64,000 nt of DNA from Marinococcus sp. PL1-022 (GTDB lineage Bacteria > Bacillota > Bacilli > Bacillales > Marinococcaceae), in assembly GCF_033845285.1 (NCBI RefSeq), contig NZ_JAWXCX010000001.1:263495-327494 (forward strand), given 5' to 3'. Every line of letters begins with the position of its first letter. The stretch's first letter is position 1. The notes below the pieces were generated by a model that was not told where the DNA came from, did no database searches, and saw only the letters and a program-made list of their open reading frames with translations. Below are positions 26,110 to 37,529 of the stretch, in pieces. The translations under genes and the position numbers were made by a program.

Positions 26110-27244
26110 ATGAAACCGTCCGATCAATATTTTTTCCCGACGTATGAAGAAGCAAGAAGAGCTTTCCGAAAGAGAAGCACCGACGTGGCGGTGGTCTGGC
26201 CGGAGACTTCGCTGACCCAGTATGCTGCCGGAAAGCCGGAAAATAATAACACGACCGATATTATTGCAGCGGACGCCAAATACCACTCAAGCACGCTGAT
26301 TGTAGTCACCACCGGTGTACACGGAATTGAAGGATATGCCGGATCGGCGCTTCTGCAGCTGTTTATCGATGAGTATATAACGCAGCTGAATCCGAACACC
26401 ACCGGGATACGCCTTGTGCATGCCGTCAATCCATGGGGGATGAAAAACCGGCGGCGGGTGAGTGAAAACAACGTGGACCTGAACCGTAACTTTATTAAAG
26501 ACTGGAGCAGCGTGCCCGCTTCACTGAACGAGCGTTTCGAAAAAGAAAAGAAGCGGGCCAATGAAAAGCTGGAAAAAACAGCGCAGCGACCTGCTGGGCG
26601 CTCTCGGGGCAAAGGTGTTTAAGCGCGGTGTCTCCGGGCTGGAAAAAGCGGCAACGACGGGGCAGTACCAGTACCCCACCGGTATTTTTTACGGCGGCGC
26701 AGCTTATGAAGAGCCGGTGGAAAAGCTGTTGTCACGCATGGATGAATGGGTAAAGGAGTATGAAACGGTCGTCCATATTGATATTCATACCGGGCTCGGT
26801 CCTGCGGAACAGCTGTGGCTGCAGGTGCCGCATTCAGACCCGCGTAAGGAAAAAGAGCTTCAAAAACAGTTCGCGCACCCTGAGGTAAACGATGTGCAAA
26901 AAACGAACGTGCGGGAAATCAAAGGTGAGGATGCGGAATATGTGAAGGACGTCTACAGCCGGAGGTATCCGGATAAGTATATCTTCTCCTGCCTGCTGGA
27001 GTTTGGCACGATCGGCAACCGGCTGCCTGACCAGATGAGAGCGCTCGATATTGTCGTGCATGAAAACCAGTACTACTGGTACGGAGCGAAAAAAGAAGCA
27101 GACGCCCGTGAACTGCAGAAGGAATTTCATCAGCTGTTCGACCCGCCGAAGGAAAGCTGGAGACAGGCCGTGCTGAAGAAGGGCAAAGCAGGCTTTGATC
27201 TCGTGCTTGAAAAGGAAGCTGGGGTGCAGCTTGTTAAAAAATAG
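26110..27244 (+). pseudogene. M14/DUF2817-type zinc carboxypeptidase, frameshifted
   Basis: Two adjoining frames make up one protein of about 377 residues. The first (26110-26622) carries TTGVHGIEGYAGS (zinc His and Glu) and RRVSENNVDLNRNF (substrate Arg, Asn-Arg). The second (from about 26561) carries VHIDIHTGLGP (zinc His) and LLEFGTIG (catalytic Glu region). The junction lies at 26561-26600, which includes a run of six A at 26573-26578, and removing one base would restore a continuous frame. Either the gene is recently inactivated or the base call is wrong. Start ATG follows GGGAGGCAGCAGC. Family members cleave C-terminal residues or related amides. Confidence 0.8.
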
Positions 27245-27297
27245 CCAAGAGCTGCGACGAAAATCTAAAGTCCTGGTTAGTTTTTAGGAAATAAGTA

Positions 27298-27326
27298 TTG
27301 ACCCTGTCTCCGGCCTGTGGTAAAAA
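27298..27326 (+). promoter_or_regulatory. candidate promoter of the beta-glucoside operon
   Basis: TTGACC, 17 bp, TAAAAA. The -35 is good and the -10 is poor. The downstream cre and RAT leader support a start near 27333. Confidence 0.45.
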
Positions 27327-27335
27327 TAGATATAT

Positions 27336-27349
27336 AGAAAGCGTTTACA
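27336..27349 (+). promoter_or_regulatory. cre-like CcpA site in the beta-glucoside leader
   Basis: AGAAAGCGTTTACA fits the cre consensus at 13 of 14 positions. It sits just after the candidate promoter and before the first RAT. Confidence 0.7.
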
Positions 27350-27370
27350 AAAGAATATTCCCTTAAATTA

Positions 27371-27449
27371 GGATTGTTACTGAGAAAGCAGGCAAAACCT
27401 AAACTTCGCGCCGTTCGTGGTAGAATGGTGTGTGAGTTTAGGTTTTTTT
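27371..27449 (+). promoter_or_regulatory. RAT antiterminator and terminator 1 of the bgl operon
   Basis: A 29-base RAT at 27371-27399 (GGATTGTTACTG ... GCAGGCAAAACC) overlaps a terminator whose arms AAAACCTAAACT (27394-27405) and AGTTTAGGTTTT (from 27435) are perfectly complementary, followed by a T run. It precedes the antiterminator gene and so provides autoregulation. Confidence 0.94.
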
Positions 27450-27480
27450 ATTGGACTATTCAGGCAAAGGGCGAGGAGAT

Positions 27481-28347
27481 ATGCAAATAAAAAAAGTCTT
27501 TAACAACAACGTAGTATTGACGGAAAACCGCCACGGAAAAGAAATGGTAGTGATGGGAAAAGGACTTGCCTTTCAGCGGAAGGCAGGAGAAGCGGTTGAT
27601 CAGGAGCAGGTAGAGAAAACGTTCGTGCTTGAAAACGAAAATGTTTCCGATCAGCTGGCGGAGCTGCTCGCAGACGTGCCCGAAACCTACCTGGCAATTG
27701 CAGAGCAGATTATTTCGCTGGCTAAAGAGGAGCTTGGCGTGAAGCTTGATGATTACTTATATGTTGCATTGACTGATCATTTAAGCTTTGCCATCCGCCG
27801 CTATGAACAGGGTATGTCACTGCAGAATACGCTGGCCTGGGAAATCAAAAAGTATTACCGTAAAGAATTTGCTGTCGCCTTAAAAGCACTGAACATCATT
27901 GAAGCAGAAACCGGACACCGACTTGATGAGCATGAAGCAGCTTCGATTACGCTGCATCTTGTGAACAGTCAAATGTCCGGGGAAGGCCTGGAAGAGGTTG
28001 TAGAAACCGTAGGCATCGTAAACGATATGCTAAACATCGTGAAATACCATTTTCAGATGGAGCTTGATGAAGATACGCTGAACTATGAACGCTTTTTAAC
28101 GCATCTGCGCTTTTTTGCCTGGCGCCTGGTCCGGAAGGAACGGCTGCAGTATGATGCCGATGACGATTTTTTATATCAGCAGGTGAAAAAGCAGTATAAA
28201 GAAGCATTTCTATGCAGCGAAAAAATTAAAAAATACGTTGAAAATAAGTATGAGTGGAATGTTTCCAACGACGAACTGATTTACTTAACGGTTCATATTC
28301 ACCGGGTAGCGTCCCGGCATCAACTGAATAAAAATCACTCAGATTAG
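27481..28347 (+). CDS. BglG-family transcriptional antiterminator, LicT-like
   Basis: 288 residues: CAT RNA-binding domain (MQIKKVFNNNVVLTE to about residue 57), then PRD1 with histidines in VALTDHLSFA and SITLHLVNSQ, and PRD2 with histidines in FLTHLRFFA and LIYLTVHIHRV. It binds the RAT hairpins on both sides of its own gene when aryl-beta-glucosides are being imported. ATG 27481 follows GCGAGGAGAT; the open frame to 27451 lies in the terminator T tract and is rejected. The final base of the stop codon is the first base of the second RAT. Confidence 0.93.
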   Translation: MQIKKVFNNNVVLTENRHGKEMVVMGKGLAFQRKAGEAVDQEQVEKTFVLENENVSDQLAELLADVPETYLAIAEQIISLAKEELGVKLDDYLYVALTDHLSFAIRRYEQGMSLQNTLAWEIKKYYRKEFAVALKALNIIEAETGHRLDEHEAASITLHLVNSQMSGEGLEEVVETVGIVNDMLNIVKYHFQMELDEDTLNYERFLTHLRFFAWRLVRKERLQYDADDDFLYQQVKKQYKEAFLCSEKIKKYVENKYEWNVSNDELIYLTVHIHRVASRHQLNKNHSD

Positions 28348-28440
28348 GATTGTTACTGATGAATCAGGCAAAACCTAAGCTGAGCAGAGTGTGGAAGGGA
28401 TTTTTTGCCTTTCTGTCATCTGTTCAGTTTAGGTTTTTTC
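28347..28440 (+). promoter_or_regulatory. RAT antiterminator and terminator 2 of the bgl operon
   Basis: A second 29-base RAT at 28347-28375, differing from the first mainly in the loop, overlaps a terminator with arms AAAACCTAAGCTGA and TCAGTTTAGGTTTT and a T run ending at about 28440. It lies between the antiterminator gene and the EIIBCA gene, giving a second checkpoint. Confidence 0.94.
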
Positions 28441-28449
28441 TTTGCCTAA

Positions 28450-31862
<3,413 letters not shown>

Positions 31863-31884
31863 AAATAAGATATCATTCATTTGG

Positions 31885-31919
31885 CTAAAGCCGGGGCGGG
31901 CGCTCCGGCTTTAGTTTTT
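31885..31919 (+). terminator. terminator after the bgl operon
   Basis: CTAAAGCCGG pairs perfectly with CCGGCTTTAG, followed by TTTTT. Confidence 0.88.
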
Positions 31920-32008
31920 GCTGCTGGCATTGGCATTTTCGTTTAAGTGTGGGAAAGTAATGAAAAGTGGTTTGAAGCACCATTAAAACGTTCGGAAGGA
32001 GTGGAAAA

Positions 32009-33118
32009 GTGAAGACCCAATATATTTGCAGCGAGTGCGGAACGATTCACCCGATCACCCTGACTATTTGGAAATGTCCCTCATGCGGAGGCGTGCTGGA
32101 TCTTTTAAAAGAAACGCCCTCCGTGAATCCGGAGGTGTGGAAGGGCTATCCGTTTTCCATCTGGCGGTATGCGGAATCGATGGCTTTTCCGGCGGAGACA
32201 CGGCCATGGGAGGCCGTGTCCATGGGAGAAGGCCAAACTCCGTTGGTTCCGTTATTTCCGGGGAGTTCTGAGGTCTACGTTAAAGTGGATTACATGATGC
32301 CGACGTTATCGTTTAAAGACCGCGGCGCGGCGGCATTGATAACAAAAGCAAACGAGCTGGGCGCAGAGAAAGTAATCGCGGACAGCAGCGGCAACGCCGG
32401 CACCGCTATAGCCGCCTTTGCCGCCCGGGCAAATATCGAATGCGACGTATACGTCAGCGCGAAGACGTCACCGAAAAAGGTAGATCAAATTCAGGCCCAC
32501 GGAGCCGGAATTCAAAAAATCCTTGGGACCCGGGAAGAGGTAGCTGCAGCCGCCCAGCGCGCAGTCGAACAGGAGCAGGTGTTTTATGCAAGTCATGTGT
32601 ATAACCCGTATTTTTTTGAAGGTACCAAATCATATGCGTATGAAATATATGAACAGCTCGGGCGTGCGCCTGAAACCGTGATTGTCCCAGTAGGAAACGG
32701 TACACTTCTGCTAGGAGTTTACTACGGTTTTCAGGAGCTGCTCGTTAATAATCTGATCAGCCATATGCCGAAAATCGCAGCAGTGCAGGCTGCCAACTGT
32801 GCCCCGCTCGCCCAGGCATATGAAATGGGAGCTGAAATAGCAGAAGCAGCGCCTGCGGAACCAACACTTGCAGAAGGAAGCGCGATCGCCGCTCCGGCGC
32901 GCTCAGCCCAAATTCTAAAGGCTGTTCGTCAAACCAACGGCACGTTTATCCGGATTGCGGAAGAAGAAATATTGAGCGCGAGGGAGGCCCTGGCCGGCAG
33001 AGGATTTTATGTAGAAATTACTTCAGCCATTAACTACGCAGGCTGGCTGCAATACCACCGCAAAGAAAACGAAACCGTGGTTATTCCTCTCTGCGGAGCA
33101 GGGATTAAATCTTCGTAG
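32009..33118 (+). CDS. Threonine-synthase-like PLP enzyme with N-terminal zinc ribbon
   Basis: 369 residues of fold-type II PLP enzymes. A CSECG...CPSCGG zinc ribbon occupies residues 7-27, and the PLP lysine is in LSFKDRGAAAL near 95-105, with the phosphate-binding SSGNAGTAIAA after it. This matches the zinc-ribbon threonine synthase/cysteate synthase group (ThrC converts O-phosphohomoserine to threonine). Bacillus housekeeping ThrC normally lacks the ribbon, so this could be a second enzyme with another substrate. GTG start follows GGAAGGAGTGGAAAA. It is not in a threonine operon here. Confidence 0.8.
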   Translation: MKTQYICSECGTIHPITLTIWKCPSCGGVLDLLKETPSVNPEVWKGYPFSIWRYAESMAFPAETRPWEAVSMGEGQTPLVPLFPGSSEVYVKVDYMMPTLSFKDRGAAALITKANELGAEKVIADSSGNAGTAIAAFAARANIECDVYVSAKTSPKKVDQIQAHGAGIQKILGTREEVAAAAQRAVEQEQVFYASHVYNPYFFEGTKSYAYEIYEQLGRAPETVIVPVGNGTLLLGVYYGFQELLVNNLISHMPKIAAVQAANCAPLAQAYEMGAEIAEAAPAEPTLAEGSAIAAPARSAQILKAVRQTNGTFIRIAEEEILSAREALAGRGFYVEITSAINYAGWLQYHRKENETVVIPLCGAGIKSS

Positions 33119-33243
33119 CAGGATTCAGAGTTTATGCTGAATATTTCTGTAGACAGAAAACTTCATGGAAGATAAACAAACGAGTGTTACCCAATGGGGA
33201 GTCTGGGGTTATCTACTTCAGAATATAAAGCATCGAGAACCTA

Positions 33244-33278
33244 AAGAACCAGCAGAAGATTAATTTCTGCTGGTTCTT
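33244..33278. terminator. terminator between convergent PLP-enzyme and acetamidase genes
   Basis: AAGAACCAGCAGAA pairs perfectly with TTCTGCTGGTTCTT over 14 base pairs; the T tract is interrupted. Confidence 0.72.
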
Positions 33279-33282
33279 GTCT

Positions 33283-34666
33283 TTAAATAGATCGTTTCTT
33301 TTGGAATAGCCATAAACCACTTCCAAAGGCAAGTAACGTTCCTAAAAATATATATAGAATAGTATTTGTGGAAGTATCAGGAAGTTCACCTCCACCTTCT
33401 TCTTCCGATTCAGTATGTTCTTTTTCTTCTGCCGGCATTTCATCCTGATTTATTTTTTCATCAAAGTGGGCTTTTTGGATAAGCGCATGAATGCCTTTTG
33501 TCTTGTCTACTACTTGAGAAACTTCATAATCTGTTGCAGCACTTAAATAAGCGTAAGCCTTTGCTCTATCCATTCCAAGTTCTTCAGATAGAAAATCGAT
33601 AGACTCTCTTGTGGATTCTTTCATGGCTTCATCCAAATCTTCATCCAGTCCAATAGGAATCCAATAATCATCTGTTTCTCCAAATGGTTGGTCAAATGCG
33701 TCATTTTCTCCAGGAATGCTCTCTTCGCCATCTTCTAACACAGTTAATCGAAAGGTGCCTCTAAGGGACCCTTCAAGCGCAGTTAAAGCTACTTCTCCGT
33801 CTCCTTGGGCAAAGTGAGGGTCTCCAGTATAAAACATAGCTCCCGCCACTTCTACAGGGAGATAAAGGGTGGAGCCGACCCCGAGTTCATTGATATCGAT
33901 ATTACCACCCGTTTCACTTGGGGGGAACAGAGTTTACATACTCATCGGTATCTGAAGCAACTCCCATTAAGCCCATAAATGGGTCGATAGGAAAATATAC
34001 GTCTTCGCCTGGACTCTCTGCCATCCACTCGCCATTTCTTTGTTCTATTGGGGTGAATGTTGATACGTTATTATACAGTTCAGGGTTTTCCGCGCTGGCT
34101 CCTTCCTGTGGGCCTTCATTCTCCGGAAACTCGTCTGGGAACGCTCCTTTATAATGACGATTGGAAATGACTCCGTAAGGCACTCTAGGTGTTAATGACA
34201 TAACTTCTACTTTTAATACGTCGCCCGGTTGGGCTCCTTCTACTTCGACTGGTCCGGTCACCACGTGAGGTACATGATCTTCAAAGTCGTGTTCGATATT
34301 TGAACCGGTTATCTCCTTGGCTTCTTCGAGCACCTGATCTTCCTCAATACCATGCTGGCTGAAATATTCTACTGGGTCTCTTCCCTGGTCTTCGAGCAGC
34401 CCTTCATGAGAAACAGTATCAAAAGTGACAGTTTCGCCTGATTGAATACTTTCGACTGCCTGGCTTTCACGGTTAGGCAAATCTCCCCATTGAATATTGT
34501 CTACTGAAGAAGGCACATAATATTCACCTTCTGCTTCTTCAGCGTCAATTTCATTTAATGGGAAGTCTGGTGTCTCCTCAGCATGTGCAGTTGTTCCAAA
34601 GGCAGGCATGGCAGCTAAAATTCCTGTGGTAGTCAAAACCCCTAGTTTTCTTTTTACATTCCCCAA
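33283..34666 (-). pseudogene. Secreted, sortase-anchored acetamidase/formamidase, frameshifted
   Basis: Two frames make one protein of about 460 residues. The N-terminal part (34666 to about 33914) has a signal peptide ending AHA/EET and FmdA-like blocks (HYKGAFPDEFPENEGP). The C-terminal part (to 33283) has the family hallmark GDPHFAQGDGEVALTALEG, then an acidic linker, LPDTS, a hydrophobic segment and a KKRSI tail. LPDTS is the class D sortase motif used by B. subtilis YhcR. The break is at a G6 run, 33920-33925: removing one base gives VPPSETGGN and restores the frame. The start is TTG after AGGGGGG. If intact it would release ammonia from short amides at the cell surface. Confidence 0.85.
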
Positions 34667-34826
34667 CTAATTTCCCCCCCTAAAGCAATATAGCCATTAC
34701 TTTATAAAAAAATAATAGTGAAGGGATTTTTTGTAAGATAATGTACGCAAGATTTTACGTATTTGGTAACTTATTATGTAGAATATTATTAAAAAATTGA
34801 GTATTAACATTGCTTTGAATCTAAAT

Positions 34827-34853
34827 AAAAAGGCGCCCACAGTGGTGGACGCT
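34827..34853 (-). terminator. terminator after the amidohydrolase gene
   Basis: On the minus strand AGCGTCCAC pairs with GTGGGCGCC (G-U pair), followed by TTTTTA. Confidence 0.7.
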
Positions 34854-34862
34854 ATTAACAAA

Positions 34863-36113
34863 TTATAAGTTTGATTTATAAACGTTTCCTTCTTTCATAA
34901 CGAATATAATATTTTTTTCGTTTTCTAATGAGCGAATGTCTTCCAAAGGATTTTTATCAACAATTACGAGGTCAGCCCATTTCCCTTCTTCCACTGTGCC
35001 GGTATATGCTCCCCAGCCAAGACACTCAGCGGCGGTTTTTGTTGTAGCAATAATGGCATCCATAGGAGACATGCCAATATCACACATTAATCCTAATTCG
35101 CGCAAATTCGTCCCGTGCTTCATAACGCCTGCATCTGTGCCCATGGCTATGGTTACTCCAGCTTCATAAGCTCTTTTAATACTTTCTCTGTGATGTTCAA
35201 TAACTTCTCGTGATTTTTCCATCGCATATTCACTCATATTACCTTCATTTTCCCCATCCTCTAAAACAGCTACCGGTGCCAGCAGTGTCGGGACCAGGTA
35301 GGTGCCATTCTTAATCATTAGTTCGATGGCTTCGTCATCTAAGAAAATTCCATGCTCTATGGAATGAATACCTGCTCTAATAGCATTTTTAATTCCCTCA
35401 CTTCCTTGCGCATGAGCCATAACCTTTTTACCTTTACGGAATCCGGCTTCTTCCACCATTACTTCCAGTTCTTCCTGGGTGAATTGAGTGAATTCCGGGT
35501 GATCAGTAGGACTGGTTACACCCCCGGTAGCATGTACTTTAATAATGTCTGCTCCAGTCCGCAGCATTTTCCGTACCGTTTTTCTTACTTCTTCTTTTCC
35601 GTCACAAATACCATTTGGCATGCCTGGATGATCAACTCCGGTGAGATAGGCATCCACCCCTGATCTCATCCAATGATCGCCGTGGCCGCCGGTAATCGTA
35701 AGTGGATTAATGCTAATTTGCATTCTTGGCCCCTTAACGAGTTCATCGTTAACAGCCTGCTTTAATCCTGCGTCTGCAAAACCCGCATCCCTTACCGAGG
35801 TGATGCCTGTTTGAATGGTTCTCTCTAAATAATGTACACTTTCATAAAAGCGATATGAGAAAGGGGTGGTGAGCGTTTTTTGCATGCTTTTCATTTCAAG
35901 CATCATATGTACGTGAGTGTCTATAAACCCGGGCAGTACATACTTTCCTTCTGCATCAATTATTGAAGCATTATCCGCTGCTTTTAATTCTGCGTCTGGA
36001 CCAATAGCACGAATTTTGTCATCCTGTATTAACACTGAGGTATTTGTACTCGGCTCATTACTTTTTCCATCAATTAATGTGCCATTTTTGATTAACGTAT
36101 TTTCCATTTTCAT
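34863..36113 (-). CDS. Metal-dependent amidohydrolase, prolidase-like (imidazolonepropionase-related)
   Basis: 416 residues. Amidohydrolase features in order: LPGFIDTHVHMML near 60-72 (HxH metal pair), DIIKVHATGG near 190 (probable carboxylated Lys), MAHAQG and SIEHGIF (metal His), and MGTDAGVMKHG (catalytic Asp). The family includes Xaa-Pro and Xaa-Arg dipeptidases and related hydrolases; the substrate is unknown. Start ATG follows AAAGGATGA. It is 12 bp after the carrier gene, so both form one operon, and it may hydrolyse what that carrier imports. Confidence 0.84.
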   Translation of the reverse strand: MKMENTLIKNGTLIDGKSNEPSTNTSVLIQDDKIRAIGPDAELKAADNASIIDAEGKYVLPGFIDTHVHMMLEMKSMQKTLTTPFSYRFYESVHYLERTIQTGITSVRDAGFADAGLKQAVNDELVKGPRMQISINPLTITGGHGDHWMRSGVDAYLTGVDHPGMPNGICDGKEEVRKTVRKMLRTGADIIKVHATGGVTSPTDHPEFTQFTQEELEVMVEEAGFRKGKKVMAHAQGSEGIKNAIRAGIHSIEHGIFLDDEAIELMIKNGTYLVPTLLAPVAVLEDGENEGNMSEYAMEKSREVIEHHRESIKRAYEAGVTIAMGTDAGVMKHGTNLRELGLMCDIGMSPMDAIIATTKTAAECLGWGAYTGTVEEGKWADLVIVDKNPLEDIRSLENEKNIIFVMKEGNVYKSNL

Positions 36114-36125
36114 TCATCCTTTCGA

Positions 36126-37292
36126 TTAATTGAGTGTTCCTACTAAAATGCTTGCGATAATAATAGAGCCAATGCTGACTGAGGTGAAACCGCCTATCAG
36201 CATAGGAGCCACAAGCTCATCCATGATTCTTTTTCGTTCATTTTCCGTGCGTCCAACACTCCTGCTTACTTCTTCTACGATCAAGTAGTCTCCAGGAAAT
36301 CCATACATTGCAGTTAGTGCTACTGGAATTGATTTAGTTGGATGCCATCCGAGCCACTTACCGCCAAGCCAACCCCCTAATGTAAGTCCCGCTGTACCTA
36401 GGATCATAATTACTAATGCAGGGACCAAAGATGCGATAATTTGTTCAAAAGTAATACCTACTAAGCTTCCAATAACGACAAATATTAATGCGATCATAGT
36501 AATACCTGAACTATTAGCTTTATCCAGGGCATGATCCGGATAAATTCGGAGGGCCGCTCCAGCAATACCAATCAAAAGACCCCAAATGCTACTATTGATG
36601 AACCCTGTGATACTGCCAAGAAAAGTGGCGAGAGAACCACCGATTAGTAAAAGAAATAATAGAAAAAAACTGCTTTGCATTAATCTGTCGGGGAAGAGTA
36701 ATGACGATGCGGTTTGTTCTTCGTGCTGAACGGTAGCTGCTGTTTCCGTATCTGTTGGGTTTTCACCTCGAATCAATAAAGCATATTTTCTTAATAAGAT
36801 AGCCGTCAAAGGCATGCCTACAAGGTTTTGGAGGGCAAAAATAACGACAGGTATAGCTGCTAAAGAGGTCAGTCCTGCCTCAGAAAGCCCGTCGCGAGTA
36901 ATAATATAAGCAAAAATACCTCCAGAAATCGGTCCAGCGCCTGCTACTGCACTATTATAGTCAAATAGGAAAGAGACGATCAGCAAAATGATACTGACTG
37001 AAATAGCCACTCCTACTAAAGCAGTCAATACCGCTTTATACTGCTTAAACAGGACTTTTAGAGGGATCATTGTGCCTAAATGCACTAAAAGTACTGGAAC
37101 CAGCATGCTTCCAAAAGCAGTGAAAACGGAAGATTCCACTAAGCTCTCAGGAATAATACCAGTTTGAAATAATACGAGCATACCGAAGACCACGACCAAA
37201 AGCGTTGGAACTTTTGCTCTAGTGGAAATCGAGCACAACTCTCCCAATGCTATGATAGCAACGATGATAAGTGCGGCGTAAATTGGTTCCAC
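36126..37292 (-). CDS. Integral membrane carrier, unassigned (GltS/malonate-symporter-like architecture)
   Basis: 388 residues with about 10-11 hydrophobic segments, two broadly similar halves split by a polar linker near residues 178-200 (rich in Glu/Thr). Segments such as GPISGGIFAYIITRDGLSE and TAMYGFPGDYLIVEEVSRS look like substrate-site loops. The layout resembles Na+-coupled carboxylate or glutamate carriers, but the family was not recognised with confidence. GTG start follows GGAGGGAAATGA. First gene of a two-gene operon with the amidohydrolase, so a peptide- or amide-like substrate is a reasonable guess. Confidence 0.65.
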   Translation of the reverse strand: MEPIYAALIIVAIIALGELCSISTRAKVPTLLVVVFGMLVLFQTGIIPESLVESSVFTAFGSMLVPVLLVHLGTMIPLKVLFKQYKAVLTALVGVAISVSIILLIVSFLFDYNSAVAGAGPISGGIFAYIITRDGLSEAGLTSLAAIPVVIFALQNLVGMPLTAILLRKYALLIRGENPTDTETAATVQHEEQTASSLLFPDRLMQSSFFLLFLLLIGGSLATFLGSITGFINSSIWGLLIGIAGAALRIYPDHALDKANSSGITMIALIFVVIGSLVGITFEQIIASLVPALVIMILGTAGLTLGGWLGGKWLGWHPTKSIPVALTAMYGFPGDYLIVEEVSRSVGRTENERKRIMDELVAPMLIGGFTSVSIGSIIIASILVGTLN

Positions 37293-37437
37293 TCATTTCC
37301 CTCCTTATTTCAGCCCAACAAAATTTTCTCAGTATTTTTAGAGAATTGAAACTAGAATAGCAAAAAATTCATATTAAAAGAAGGAAAAAGCAAAATATTC
37401 AAATATCTTTATTGGTAAAAAGGGTTTTAGGAAATAG

Positions 37438-37487
37438 AAACTCACCTCCGGCTAGAACGCTATAACTTCGCACAGGAGGTGAGTTTT
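37438..37487 (-). terminator. long-loop hairpin after the OYE gene
   Basis: AACTCACCTCC and GGAGGTGAGTT are perfectly complementary over 11 bp but separated by a 25-base loop. On the minus strand TTTCTATTT follows. Probable weak terminator. Confidence 0.45.
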
Positions 37488-37529
37488 CTTATCCTTTATC
37501 TAATTCTCATTGCAAGCCGGATAAATATA

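Noticed and set aside
26561-26622. Programmed ribosomal frameshifting in the M14-type gene
   Set aside because: The A-run is not in phase for a standard -1 slippery heptamer, and the shift needed is +1; no stimulatory structure was evident. Mutation or sequencing error is simpler.
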